Origin: Actinoplanes xinjiangensis
GTDB taxonomy: Bacteria > Actinomycetota > Actinomycetes > Mycobacteriales > Micromonosporaceae
Direction of reading: 5' to 3'
Assembly: GCF_003148685.1 (NCBI RefSeq)
Contig: NZ_QGGR01000004.1
Span: forward strand, 372,001 to 436,000
Length of the DNA stretch: 64,000 bases
The notes under the pieces were generated by a model, which saw only the letters and a list, made by a program, of their open reading frames with translations, was not told where the DNA came from and made no database searches. The translations under genes were made by a program, and so were the position numbers. Positions 1-8,432 of the stretch are shown one piece after another. Numbering within the stretch: position 1 is the stretch's first letter; each line of letters opens with the position of its first letter.

Positions 1-91
1 CGATCTCGCCGACGGCGACCCCGGGCATCGCCTTGGCCAGCCGGATCACCGGGATCGGGCAGCGCAGCCCACGGCAGTCGAGGGTGATCAG
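1..91 (-). CDS. TusA/SirA-family sulfur carrier (N-terminal part only)
   Basis: Only the first 30 residues are in the window; the gene runs off the left edge. The translation begins MITLDCRGLRCPIPVIRLA, the typical start of the TusA/SirA fold, with the conserved Cys in the CPxP motif that carries persulfide sulfur. The frame has no ATG or GTG nearby. A CTG at 91 preceded by AAGGAGG with a 7-nt spacer is the best start. The start overlaps the stop of the upstream cysteine desulfurase, so the two are probably translationally coupled: the desulfurase would load sulfur onto this carrier. The final acceptor (tRNA thiolation, cofactor or other) cannot be told from this fragment. Confidence 0.75.
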   Translation of the reverse strand, partial: MITLDCRGLRCPIPVIRLAKAMPGVAVGEI

Positions 92-1233
92 AACCCGGCC
101 TCCTTCCGGATGTCCGCGACCAGACCCGGCAATACCGTGAGGAATCTCTCGACGTCGGCCGCGGTGGTGTCCCGGTGCAGCGACACCCGCACGTTGCCGT
201 GGCTGAGCACCCCCATCGCCTCCAGCACGTGACTGGGCCGCAGCGTCGAGGACGTGCACGACGATCCCGACGAGACCGCGAAGCCGTGCCGGTCCAGGGC
301 GTGCAGCAGCGCCTCGCCGTCCACGTACAGGCAGCTGAAGGTCACCAGGTGCGGCAGCCGGCCGACCGGGTCGCCGACGATCTCCACGTCCGGCACGGTC
401 GCCGCGACGCGGTCCCGGATCCGGTCCACCAGCGCGCCCAGCCGTACCGCCTCGGCCGCCGCCTCACCCACCGCGGCGCGCAGGCTCGCGGCCGCCGCGA
501 CCACCTGCGGCAGGCCGAGCGCGCCCGGGTTACCGGGGCGATGAAGATCATCCTGAGGGTACGGTGAGAGCCAGCGCACACCTTTGCGGACGGCCAGCAC
601 ACCCACTCCGGGCGGGCCGCCCCACTTGTGCGCGCTGGCGCTCAGCAGCGACCAGCCGGCCGGCAGCTCCGCCCGGCCCACGGTCTGCGCCGCGTCCACG
701 AACAGCGGCACCCCCGCCTCCGAGCACAGTTCCGCCGCGGCGGCCACCGGCTGAATCGTTCCCACTTCGTGACTGGCGCTGATCAGGCTCGCCAGGGCCA
801 CCCCGTCGCCGGCGACCGCGGACGCCCAGGCCGCCAGGTCGAGCCGGCCGAGCCGGTCCACGCCGACCTCGACGGCCTCGGTGGTGCGGGCCGCGTGCAG
901 CACGGCCGAGTGCTCGATCGCCGAGTGGACCAGGGTGCGGCCGGCCCGTTTCCGCCCGCCCAGTCCGCCGAGCACCGCCGCCTGCGCCGCCGCGGTCCCG
1001 GACGGCCAGAAGGTGAGCTCGTCCGGGCGTACCCCCAGAAGCTCGGCGACCACCGCGGTGGCCGCGTCGCGCAACTGCTGGGCCCGCCGCCCGGCCGCGT
1101 AGAGCCGGGAGGGGTCGGCCCACCCGTCGGCCAGGGAGGCGAGCAGGGCCTCGCGGGCTACCGGATGCAGAGGCGCCGCGGTAGCGGCGTCGAGGTAAGC
1201 ATGCGCCCCGGCCGGATCGCCTGTGTAATCCAC
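88..1233 (-). CDS. Cysteine desulfurase (class V aminotransferase, PLP-dependent)
   Basis: A 381-residue NifS/IscS-like enzyme that would take sulfur from L-cysteine as an enzyme persulfide. The N-terminus YLDAATAAPLHP is the family opening; ASAHKWGGPPGVG contains the PLP lysine, preceded by FVDAAQTVGR; SSGSSCTSSTLRPSHVL near the C-terminus holds the active-site Cys loop. The GTG at 1233 is chosen because YLDAAT follows directly and a TACCGT box lies 7 nt upstream, a leaderless arrangement; longer starts add low-complexity sequence. It is followed by a TusA-like carrier overlapping its stop. A 7-bp inverted repeat spans the start codon. Confidence 0.9.
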   Translation of the reverse strand: MDYTGDPAGAHAYLDAATAAPLHPVAREALLASLADGWADPSRLYAAGRRAQQLRDAATAVVAELLGVRPDELTFWPSGTAAAQAAVLGGLGGRKRAGRTLVHSAIEHSAVLHAARTTEAVEVGVDRLGRLDLAAWASAVAGDGVALASLISASHEVGTIQPVAAAAELCSEAGVPLFVDAAQTVGRAELPAGWSLLSASAHKWGGPPGVGVLAVRKGVRWLSPYPQDDLHRPGNPGALGLPQVVAAAASLRAAVGEAAAEAVRLGALVDRIRDRVAATVPDVEIVGDPVGRLPHLVTFSCLYVDGEALLHALDRHGFAVSSGSSCTSSTLRPSHVLEAMGVLSHGNVRVSLHRDTTAADVERFLTVLPGLVADIRKEAGF

Positions 1234-1238
1234 ACAGG
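1220..1238. promoter_or_regulatory. Perfect inverted repeat over the desulfurase start codon
   Basis: CCTGTGT-AATCC-ACACAGG is a perfect 7-bp inverted repeat with a 5-bp centre. It covers the GTG start at 1231-1233 and the predicted transcript start. The shape suits a dimeric regulator that would block initiation. The regulator is unknown. Confidence 0.4.
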
Positions 1239-1240
1239 GA

Positions 1241-1246
1241 ACGGTA
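1241..1246 (-). promoter_or_regulatory. -10 box of cysteine desulfurase (leaderless)
   Basis: TACCGT on the minus strand ends 7 nt before the GTG start at 1233, which places the expected transcript start at or next to the start codon. No Shine-Dalgarno sequence is present. Inference from the TANNNT rule in actinobacteria. Confidence 0.5.
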
Positions 1247-1390
1247 TCGTCCGGTTGTCCGGGTGTTTTCCGCGACGGTCCCCCCGGTGGCGGGCGGGCC
1301 GTTCCTGGTCGAGTAGTGTGCGACCGTCGGTGAGCCTTGCCGCCAGGTGTCCGGTTTCGGCAGGCGGCGCTGCTAAGGAGGCAGAAGCAG

Positions 1391-2317
1391 GTGGGCGCAA
1401 GGAGTTCGGCCACGAGGCCGCGGGCAGTAGGCCGGGCGGCCGGGCTGGGTCTCGGCGGCGCGACGCTGCTGACGCTGCTCTCGGGCTGTTCGATCGCGGA
1501 CTGGGGAGATGCGTTCGGCCACTTCGGCTGGCCGAGCCGGGGCATCAGCCTCCAGGCACATGAGATGTATGACCTGTGGATCGCGTCGACGATCGCGGCC
1601 CTGGTGGTCGGGTTCGGCGTGTGGGGTCTGATCTTCTGGTGTGTGATCCGGTATCGGAAGCGCGGCGAAGAGCTGCCCGTGCAGACCCGGTTCAACATGC
1701 CGATGGAGATCCTCTACACGGTCACGCCGGTGCTGATCGTCGCGGTGCTCTTCTACTACACCGCGATCGTGCAGACCAATGTCGACAAGCTGTCGAAGAA
1801 CCCCGACCAGGTCGTCGAGGTCGTCGCGTTCAAGTGGAACTGGCAGTTCAACTACCGCGACGGGATGGGCGAGCAGGCCGAGACGGTCGCGTCGACCGTC
1901 GGTTCGTCCGACGTGATCCCGATCCTGGTGCTGCCGGTCGGTGAGACGATCCGGTTCGAGGAGACCAGCAGGGACGTCATCCACTCGTTCTGGGTGCCGG
2001 AGATGCTGTTCAAGCGGGACGTGTTCCCCGGCAACGTGCGCAACGTCTTCGAGGTGACCCTCGACAAGGAGGGCCGCTACGTCGGCCGGTGCGCCGAGCT
2101 GTGTGGGACATACCACGCCTTCATGAACTTCGAGCTGGTCACCGTCTCGTCGGAAGAGTTCGACCAGTACCTTGCGGCGCGCAAGGCCGGCAAGTCGACC
2201 CAGGACGCGCTGACCGAGATCGGCGAAGACCCGTATGCGACCAGGACCTCGCCGTTCAACACCCGGCGCCAGTCGCACACCTGGAACTCGCCCGAGACCG
2301 TAGCAGCGGGGAAGTAG
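1391..2317 (+). CDS. ctaC: Cytochrome c oxidase subunit II
   Basis: Subunit II of the aa3 oxidase, 308 residues. It takes electrons through the CuA centre in its extracytoplasmic cupredoxin domain. An N-terminal lipoprotein signal ends in the lipobox LSGC; two membrane helices follow (about residues 60-85 and 105-130). CuA ligands are visible as His198 (VIHSFWVP), Cys234 and Cys238 (CAELCGTYH), His242 and Met245. GTG at 1391 is chosen because AAGGAGG lies about 9 nt upstream and the signal peptide starts there. It is followed after 7 bp by ctaF. ctaD, which sits between them in Streptomyces, is not present. Confidence 0.95.
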   Translation: MGARSSATRPRAVGRAAGLGLGGATLLTLLSGCSIADWGDAFGHFGWPSRGISLQAHEMYDLWIASTIAALVVGFGVWGLIFWCVIRYRKRGEELPVQTRFNMPMEILYTVTPVLIVAVLFYYTAIVQTNVDKLSKNPDQVVEVVAFKWNWQFNYRDGMGEQAETVASTVGSSDVIPILVLPVGETIRFEETSRDVIHSFWVPEMLFKRDVFPGNVRNVFEVTLDKEGRYVGRCAELCGTYHAFMNFELVTVSSEEFDQYLAARKAGKSTQDALTEIGEDPYATRTSPFNTRRQSHTWNSPETVAAGK

Positions 2318-2324
2318 GACTGTC

Positions 2325-2792
2325 GTGAGGACCGAATACAAGATCTTCGCCGCGGTCGCCGCCTTCCTGTTCGGTGCGGCTGCCGTCTACGGCGTCTACA
2401 CGCACAACACCGGCAACATCTCCGGAACCGACGTCGATCCGGCCGGGTTCCGCGGTGGGGTCGAGTGGGTGGGCGTCGTGGCGCTGATCCTTTCCGGACT
2501 GCTCTGCACGATGTGCGCCGGCTTCTTCTGGTTCGTGGCCCGCCGTATCGACCTGCGTCCGGAGGACCGGGAAGACGGCGAGATCGCCGAGGGCGCCGGC
2601 GAGGTCGGCTTCTTCAGCCCGGGCAGCTACTGGCCGTTCGGCATCGCCCTGGCCGCCGCGGTGGCCGGCATCGGCCTGGTGTTCTGGATGTGGTGGCTGG
2701 TGGCCTTCGGCCTGATCGCGGTGATCTTCACCGCGTGCGGTCTGCTCTTCGAGTACTACTCGGGCACCCGCCACCCGGAAGCGCACCTGTAG
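2325..2792 (+). CDS. ctaF: Cytochrome c oxidase subunit IV, actinobacterial type
   Basis: A 155-residue membrane protein of the actinobacterial CtaF family, a small structural subunit of the aa3 oxidase. Four hydrophobic segments can be seen: residues 7-25, about 44-68, about 100-120 and 123-145. GTG start, 7 bp after ctaC, so co-transcribed. A strong hairpin terminator follows directly. Confidence 0.92.
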   Translation: MRTEYKIFAAVAAFLFGAAAVYGVYTHNTGNISGTDVDPAGFRGGVEWVGVVALILSGLLCTMCAGFFWFVARRIDLRPEDREDGEIAEGAGEVGFFSPGSYWPFGIALAAAVAGIGLVFWMWWLVAFGLIAVIFTACGLLFEYYSGTRHPEAHL

Positions 2793-2805
2793 TTCTGATC
2801 ACGCT

Positions 2806-2840
2806 GAAAGCCCGCACCCCGGTCGGTGGTGCGGGCTTTC
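2806..2840. terminator. Hairpin terminator after ctaF
   Basis: Perfect 12-bp inverted repeat GAAAGCCCGCAC / GTGCGGGCTTTC with an 11-nt loop, 14 bp after the ctaF stop. The arms carry AAA and TTT at their ends, so it can act in both directions; the gene beyond it points the other way. Confidence 0.8.
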
Positions 2841-2891
2841 GCGTTGCCGGGGACCCGGCGGCCGCTGTGAACGGCCACCCGGTGACCGCGG

Positions 2892-3098
2892 TCAGGCGGC
2901 CGATCGCTGCTGGGGAGCGACGCGCCTGGTCTTCTCGCCGGGCTTCCAGAGGTGGACGACGATCGGGGCGACCACCTCGGCCGCCCCGCAGCGGGTGCAG
3001 ACCAGCTCCGGGCAGTCGTCGTGGCCGTCCTCGCAGGGCGGCACCTCGAAGAGCATGTCGCCGTCGCAGATGACGCAGCGGAGTTCGCGTTCCTGCAC
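2892..3098 (-). CDS. Small zinc-ribbon-like protein
   Basis: 68 residues with CVIC near the N-terminus, then CEDGHDDC and CTRC. The CxxC pairs suggest a bound zinc. A GTG start with GGAGA about 7 nt upstream is used. Similar short proteins occur beside the cytochrome genes in other actinobacteria (from memory). No function can be assigned. Confidence 0.65.
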   Translation of the reverse strand: MQERELRCVICDGDMLFEVPPCEDGHDDCPELVCTRCGAAEVVAPIVVHLWKPGEKTRRVAPQQRSAA

Positions 3099-3206
3099 GG
3101 GTCTCTCCTTCGCGGGAAGGTCAAATTACCCGAATGTCATTCAGACGTTGTCACGTAAATCGGGCGATCTGGGGTATTACCAACGGCGTGTTGAAGGAAT
3201 TCCCGG

Positions 3207-4265
3207 TTACTCGGCGGCCTTCGCGGCCTGTGCCGCGGCCACCCAGCGGTCCAGCTGAGCGGTCGTGGCGCCGGAGTCGATCGCCTCGGCGGCCCGCCTG
3301 ATCCCGGCCCGCAGCGTCTCGTGGAAGTCGCCCGGGAACCCGCTCTGCGCCGCGAACGCCGCCGCCGCGTTGAGCAGCACGGCGTCCCGCACCGGGCCCT
3401 GCTCGCCGGCGAACGTCCGGCGGGCCACGTCGGCGTTGAAAGCCACCTCGCCGCCCCGCAGATCGGCCGGCTGACTGCGCGGGAGGCCGAGGTCCACCGA
3501 GTCCACCAGGAGCTCCTCGACCTTGCCGTCACGGGCCAACCAGACCCGCGTGGGCGCCGACGTGGTGAACTCGTCCAGGCCGTCCTCGCCGCGGACGACC
3601 AGCGCCGAGTCGCCGCGCCGGGCGAACACCTGGGCCATCACCGGTGCCATCCGCGGGTCGAAGCAGCCGACCGCGGCCGATGTGGGCCGGGCCGGGTTGG
3701 TCAGTGGGCCCAGCACGTTGAAGAACGTGGGCACACCCAGCTCGCGCCGGGTGACCGCGGCATGCCGCATGCCGGGGTGATAGCGGGCCGCGAAGCAGAA
3801 GCCGATGCCGGCCTCGGCGACCGTGCGTGCCACACCGGCCGGGCCCAGGTCCAGCGGCAGGCCGAAATGCTCGAGCAGGTCGGCCGTGCCGGTGGTGGAG
3901 GACGCCGAGCGGTTGCCGTGCTTGACCACCGTCACGCCCGCGGAGGCGGTCACGATCGCCGCCATGGTGGAGATGTTCACCGTGTTGGCCCGGTCCCCGC
4001 CGGTGCCGACCACGTCGACCGCACTGGTCCGGGTCGCCTCCGGCAGCTCGACCAGCGTGGCATTGGCGATCATCGCCTCCACCAGCCCGGCCAGCTCGCC
4101 CGGCGTCTCACCCTTGGCGCGCAGCGCCACCGCGAAACCGGCTATCTGCACCGGGGTCGCGTTGCCGGCCATGATCTCGCCCATGGCCCACGCCGTGTCC
4201 GTCGTGGCGAGTTCCTCGCCACGCAACAGTGCGCTCGTCAGATTGGGCCAGGTGCGTGCGCCCAT
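3207..4265 (-). CDS. trpD: Anthranilate phosphoribosyltransferase
   Basis: Second step of tryptophan synthesis: anthranilate plus PRPP gives phosphoribosylanthranilate. 352 residues, full length. The PRPP-binding signature [15 protein letters not shown] is clear, followed by [18 protein letters not shown], then [11 protein letters not shown] and a RGEDGLDE motif in the C-terminal domain. The ATG start has GGAGG with a 7-nt spacer. No other trp gene is in the window; its place beside ctaE-qcr matches Mycobacterium and Streptomyces. Confidence 0.96.
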   Translation of the reverse strand: MGARTWPNLTSALLRGEELATTDTAWAMGEIMAGNATPVQIAGFAVALRAKGETPGELAGLVEAMIANATLVELPEATRTSAVDVVGTGGDRANTVNISTMAAIVTASAGVTVVKHGNRSASSTTGTADLLEHFGLPLDLGPAGVARTVAEAGIGFCFAARYHPGMRHAAVTRRELGVPTFFNVLGPLTNPARPTSAAVGCFDPRMAPVMAQVFARRGDSALVVRGEDGLDEFTTSAPTRVWLARDGKVEELLVDSVDLGLPRSQPADLRGGEVAFNADVARRTFAGEQGPVRDAVLLNAAAAFAAQSGFPGDFHETLRAGIRRAAEAIDSGATTAQLDRWVAAAQAAKAAE

Positions 4266-4302
4266 GGCGCTGCCTCCATCGGGGGTCTAACTGCGGGAAG
4301 TG

Positions 4303-4743
4303 TCAGCGGGGGATGGTGCCCAGAGTGCCCAGCGGGACGGCGCCGTCCCGGCGCGCGCGGAGCAGCCCGGCCACCGTCTGCCCGGTGGTGACCGGGTCCA
4401 GCGGGGCCACGATGGTGGCGTCGGCCTGCGCGTAGGCGGCGAGCCAGCGGTCCGCGGCGCGGGCGATCACGACGCAGGTGGGCGGCGGGTTCAGGTACTC
4501 GTCCTTGGTCTGACGGGCGATCCCGATGCCACCGGCCGGGCTGGCCTCGCCGTCGAGCATCATCAGGTCGATCTCGTACTCGTCGAGCAGGCGACGGCAC
4601 TCCTCCCAGGTGGAGGCCTCGGCGAACTCGACCTGCAGATCAGCCGCGGGACGCGAGCCGATGGCGAGCCGGATCCGGTCTCGCACGGCGGCGTCGTCGC
4701 TGTAGAGCAGAACGGTGTACTCGCTCACGGTGTACTCGCTCAT
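4303..4743 (-). CDS. Receiver-like domain protein with degenerate active site
   Basis: 146 residues, a single CheY-like fold without an output domain. The acidic pair (YSDD) and the phospho-acceptor Asp (LMMLDGE) remain, but the Thr/Ser after strand 4 is Ala (VVIARAAD) and the Lys expected after strand 5 is absent (IVAPLDP). ATG at 4743 (MSEYTV) is preferred over a GTG at 4755 because a GAGGTGGGG tract lies just upstream. The first residues repeat SEYTV twice. It lies between trpD and the CtaG-like gene. Signalling in the classical way is doubtful. Confidence 0.6.
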   Translation of the reverse strand: MSEYTVSEYTVLLYSDDAAVRDRIRLAIGSRPAADLQVEFAEASTWEECRRLLDEYEIDLMMLDGEASPAGGIGIARQTKDEYLNPPPTCVVIARAADRWLAAYAQADATIVAPLDPVTTGQTVAGLLRARRDGAVPLGTLGTIPR

Positions 4744-4791
4744 CTTGTGCCCCACCTCACGTCTTAGGTCCCAGGGATCGTACCGAACTTG

Positions 4792-5733
4792 TTATCCGGC
4801 GTCGGGCGCCGGGCGTACCGCATTGTCCGCCGCCTCGGCCCGGTCCAGGGCCCGGTCGATCCGCCGGGCCTCCCGCTCCGACTGGCGGACCCACTGGACG
4901 ACCAGGATGCCCAGCATCGTGACGCTGACGATCTCGCCACCGGCCCACAGGATGCCGCCCGCCATGACCTGGTCGGCCTTCGGATCAAGCCAGCTCAGGC
5001 CCAGGTTCGGGTACCAGTCGCCGCCGAGCAGCTCGTTGCTCTGCATGATCGTCAGACCGAGCACCGTGTGGAACGGGACACTCAGCACCATCAGCAGGGC
5101 GCGTCCCGGGTACGGCCACCGGTTCGGCAGCGGGTCCAGCCCCAGCAGCGGCCAGAAGAACAGGCAGCCGGTGACGATGAAGTGCACGTGGACGAACTCG
5201 TGCACCCAGACGTGCTCCAGCGTCTGGCGGTAGGCGCCGGTGAAGTACAGGACGAACGGGTTCGCGATGAACAGCCCGAACGCGACCAGCGGGAAGGTCA
5301 GCACCCGGACGTACCGGCTGTGCAGGACGGCGAGCAGGGTCTTGCGCGGCGGTCCGTGCAGGACCCGCAGGGCCAGCGTGGTCGGTGCGCCCAGGGCCAG
5401 GAAGATCGGGCCCACCATGGACAGCACCATGTGCTGCACCATGTGGACGGAGATCAGCGTGGTGTCGTAGGCCTCGATCCCGGTGACCGTGACCAGCGCG
5501 ATCGACCCGAGTCCACCGGCGATGAAGGCCACCGTGCGGCCGGCCGGCCAGGCGTCGCCGCGCTGTCGTAGGCGCCAGACGCCGTACAGGTAGAGCGCCG
5601 CCGAGACCAGCAGACCCAACGTGATCGGACTGACCAGGTTGATCTCGGTGAAGAACACCGCCGGGGTGAACGGCGGAAGTCCAGTATCCCCGGCATTGGC
5701 CGCGAGTGAGGGCAAAACGTGAAGCTGCACCAC
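4792..5733 (-). CDS. Cytochrome c oxidase assembly protein, CtaG (caa3) family
   Basis: 313 residues with about seven hydrophobic segments. The HMVQHMVLSMVGPIFLALGAP stretch and HEFVHVHFIVTGCLFFWPLLG carry the conserved histidines of the caa3-type CtaG family, linked in Bacillus to CuA/CuB centre assembly. Divergent from ctaE, with about 105 bp between them. The highly charged C-terminus is cytoplasmic. Start GTG at 5733 (two adjacent GTG codons; the second is equally possible). Confidence 0.85.
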   Translation of the reverse strand: MVQLHVLPSLAANAGDTGLPPFTPAVFFTEINLVSPITLGLLVSAALYLYGVWRLRQRGDAWPAGRTVAFIAGGLGSIALVTVTGIEAYDTTLISVHMVQHMVLSMVGPIFLALGAPTTLALRVLHGPPRKTLLAVLHSRYVRVLTFPLVAFGLFIANPFVLYFTGAYRQTLEHVWVHEFVHVHFIVTGCLFFWPLLGLDPLPNRWPYPGRALLMVLSVPFHTVLGLTIMQSNELLGGDWYPNLGLSWLDPKADQVMAGGILWAGGEIVSVTMLGILVVQWVRQSEREARRIDRALDRAEAADNAVRPAPDAG

Positions 5734-5839
5734 TTGAGGTTAGGTCTCCCCCCTGGTCACAGATAATTCCGGGCGCCCCGCAAGGCCGGATTGGGGACCC
5801 CGGGGGACCTTGAGCCTGTCTCGGATGAATAATGAGGCC

Positions 5840-6436
5840 GTGACAGCGGCAGCCATCGACAAGAGCCGGATCCACTCGCTGACCCGACCCAACATGGTCA
5901 GCGTCGGGACCATCGTGTGGCTCTCCAGCGAGCTCATGTTCTTCGCGGCATTGTTCGCGATGTACTTCTCCATCCGTGCTGCGGACTACAGCATGTGGGA
6001 GCACCACACGAAATCCCTGAACGTCCCGTACGCGACGACGTTCACGGTGATCCTGGTTCTCTCCTCGGTGACCTGCCAGCTCGGCGTCTTCGCGGCGGAG
6101 AAGGGTGACGTGTTCGCGCTGCGGCGCTGGTTCACGATCACCTTCGTGATGGGCCTGATCTTCGTGCTCGGGCAGGTGAACGAGTACGTGACCCTGGTCG
6201 GACACGGCGTCAAGATCAATGCCGACGGGTACGGTTCGATGTTCTACCTGACGACCGGGTTCCACGGTCTGCACGTGACCGGCGGCCTGATCGCCTTCAT
6301 CGTCTACATGATCCGGACCACGATGGGCAGGTTCACGCCGGCCCAGGCCACGTCCGCGATCGTCGTGTCGTACTACTGGCACTTCGTGGACGTCGTCTGG
6401 ATCGCCCTGTTCGCCATGATCTATTGGCTTCAGTGA
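5840..6436 (+). CDS. ctaE: Cytochrome c oxidase subunit III
   Basis: About 198 residues, five membrane segments. [20 protein letters not shown] is the conserved N-terminal helix in actinobacteria; FHGLHVTGG and [11 protein letters not shown] are the classical subunit III signatures. The GTG at 5840 fits homologue lengths; an ATG at 5825 and a TTG at 5810 are alternatives. No Shine-Dalgarno sequence is well placed, but AATAAT ends 6 nt before 5840, which would suit a leaderless start. First gene of ctaE-qcrC-qcrA-qcrB. Confidence 0.94.
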   Translation: MTAAAIDKSRIHSLTRPNMVSVGTIVWLSSELMFFAALFAMYFSIRAADYSMWEHHTKSLNVPYATTFTVILVLSSVTCQLGVFAAEKGDVFALRRWFTITFVMGLIFVLGQVNEYVTLVGHGVKINADGYGSMFYLTTGFHGLHVTGGLIAFIVYMIRTTMGRFTPAQATSAIVVSYYWHFVDVVWIALFAMIYWLQ

Positions 6437-6486
6437 CGCGCCGTAATCCGCTGAGCTTCAGGTTCGAACCCCAAGGGACATAGCCC

Positions 6487-7335
6487 ATGACTTCTGACAC
6501 CCCCGCCCGCAGGCGCGCCCGGGTGTTCTCCCGGCGACGCGGCGCGCCCAGCCGGGCGCGCCGGAGGCTCGGCGCGGCGGTGCGCATGCTCGCCGCCCTG
6601 GTGCTGGCCGGTGGCGTCTACACCGCCTTCACGCCGGGCGCGTTCGCCGAGGACAACGTTCAGCTCTCCGCTGTCGCACGGGAGGGCAAGGCGCTCTACG
6701 ACACCAGCTGCATCAGCTGCCACGGCCGTGACGGCCAGGGTGTCGAGGAGCGTGGGCCGAGCCTGATCGGCGTCGGCTCGGCCTCGGTCGAGTTCCAGGT
6801 GGGCACCGGCCGTATGCCGATGACCCGCCAGGAGGCCCAGGCCGAGGAGAAGCCGCGACAGTTCGACGACGCGCAGACCGAGCAGCTCGGGCAGTACATC
6901 CAGGAGCTCGGTGGCGGCCCGGAGCTGCCCGAGGGCGCGCTCGTCGAGGACCTCGAGGCCAAGCCGGACGCCCTGGCCCGTGGCGGCGAGCTGTTCCGCG
7001 TCAACTGCACCTCCTGCCACGGCTTCGGCGGCGGCGGCGGCGCCCTCTCCTCGGGCAAGTTCGCCCCCGCGCTGCACGACGCCACGGCCGAGGAGATCTA
7101 CGCGGCCATGCTCACCGGCCCGCAGAACATGCCGGTCTTCGGTGACAACCAGCTCACGCCGGACCAGAAGAAGCAGATCATCACCTACATCTCGGTCCAG
7201 CTCCAGGACGACAAGGACCCGGGCGGCCTGTTCAACCTGGGCCGGTACGGCCCGTCGACCGAGGGCATGGCCATCTTCCTGGTCGGCATCACCCTCCTGG
7301 TCTTCACGTCGCTCTGGATTGCGGGGAAGTCATGA
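6487..7335 (+). CDS. qcrC: Menaquinol-cytochrome c reductase, di-heme cytochrome c subunit
   Basis: 282 residues. An N-terminal signal anchor, two cytochrome c domains with CISCH (residues 75-79) and CTSCH (174-178), and a C-terminal membrane helix (about 260-280). The two tandem c-type domains are the actinobacterial arrangement in which QcrC replaces a soluble cytochrome c and passes electrons straight to the CuA site. Its stop overlaps the start of qcrA by 4 bp. Confidence 0.96.
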   Translation: MTSDTPARRRARVFSRRRGAPSRARRRLGAAVRMLAALVLAGGVYTAFTPGAFAEDNVQLSAVAREGKALYDTSCISCHGRDGQGVEERGPSLIGVGSASVEFQVGTGRMPMTRQEAQAEEKPRQFDDAQTEQLGQYIQELGGGPELPEGALVEDLEAKPDALARGGELFRVNCTSCHGFGGGGGALSSGKFAPALHDATAEEIYAAMLTGPQNMPVFGDNQLTPDQKKQIITYISVQLQDDKDPGGLFNLGRYGPSTEGMAIFLVGITLLVFTSLWIAGKS

Positions 7336-8432
7336 CGGCGGTTCATCACGGCGAGACCGGCACGCCGGTCGACGTCAAGGATCCGCACCTGACGCGGTTC
7401 GACATCGTCAAGGAAGGCCTCCGGCGCGACGACATCGAGATCGTCACGTACGAGTCGAACTTCCACGGGCAGAACTCCAAGGCGGAGCGGCGGGTCGTCC
7501 GCAACATCTCCCTGCTGCTCCTGCTCTCCGGGTTGTTCACCGCGGCGTTCCTGGTCTTCTACATCGTGTGGCCGTGGGAGTTCGAGCTCGGCCACACGCT
7601 GAGCGACTACTACACCCCGATCCTGGGCATCACCCTGGGCCTGGGCCTGCTGTCGCTCGGCTTCGCGATCCTCGCCTGGGCCAAGAAGCTGCTGCCGCAC
7701 GAGCTGTCCATCCAGCAGCGCCACGGCGACCCGTCCTCCGACGAAGAGCGCCTGATCACCGGCCAGACCATGATGTTTGTGGCCGACGAAATGGGCGTCG
7801 CGCGCCGGCCGCTGCTGAAGGGCGCGATCGCCATCGGCGCCGCGCCGCTCGGCCTGGCCGTCGCCGCCCCGCTGGTCGGTGGCCTGATCGAGGACCCGCA
7901 CAAGGGCGAGCACCCGATGATGTACACCACCGGGTTCCACCCCTCGCACAACGGCGACAAGCCGGTCCGCCTCACCCGTGAGGACGGCAGCCCGATCCGC
8001 CCCGAGGATGTGAGCGCGGGCGGTCAGATGACCGTCTACCCGGGCATCCCGCACGGCGCCACCAACCACTACGCCGACTCGCCGACGCTGCTCATCCACC
8101 TCCGGGCGGACGACGCGGCGGAGACCCGCAAGAACGCCGAGGCCGACAAGAACGGCCGCAACGTGGGTTCGATGTGGGGCAACTACGTCGCGTACTCCAA
8201 GATCTGCACGCACGCGGGCTGCCCCGCCAGCCTCTACGAGCAGCAGACCAACCGTCTTCTCTGCCCTTGCCACCAGTCGCAGTTCCTCATCACGGACAAC
8301 GCCCAGCCGGTTTTCGGACCCGCGACGCGCCGTCTGCCGATGCTGCCGCTTACAGTGGACGAAGAAGGTTTCTTCGTGGCGGCGGAAGACTTCAGAGACG
8401 TCGTCGGACCTGACTTCTGGGAGCGGCCGTGA
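7332..8432 (+). CDS. qcrA: Menaquinol-cytochrome c reductase, Rieske iron-sulfur subunit
   Basis: 366 residues. Three N-terminal hydrophobic segments (about 55-80, 95-120 and 158-182), as in actinobacterial QcrA, then the Rieske fold. The 2Fe-2S ligands are Cys292 and His294 (CTHAGC) and Cys311 and His314 (CPCHQS), with Cys297 and Cys313 for the disulfide. ATGA overlap with qcrC and 4-bp overlap with qcrB indicate coupled translation. Confidence 0.97.
   Translation: MTAVHHGETGTPVDVKDPHLTRFDIVKEGLRRDDIEIVTYESNFHGQNSKAERRVVRNISLLLLLSGLFTAAFLVFYIVWPWEFELGHTLSDYYTPILGITLGLGLLSLGFAILAWAKKLLPHELSIQQRHGDPSSDEERLITGQTMMFVADEMGVARRPLLKGAIAIGAAPLGLAVAAPLVGGLIEDPHKGEHPMMYTTGFHPSHNGDKPVRLTREDGSPIRPEDVSAGGQMTVYPGIPHGATNHYADSPTLLIHLRADDAAETRKNAEADKNGRNVGSMWGNYVAYSKICTHAGCPASLYEQQTNRLLCPCHQSQFLITDNAQPVFGPATRRLPMLPLTVDEEGFFVAAEDFRDVVGPDFWERP

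Noticed and set aside
6452..6480. GGTTCGAACCCC between ctaE and qcrC, resembling a tRNA T-loop
   Set aside because: No acceptor, anticodon or D arm can be formed in the 50-bp gap.
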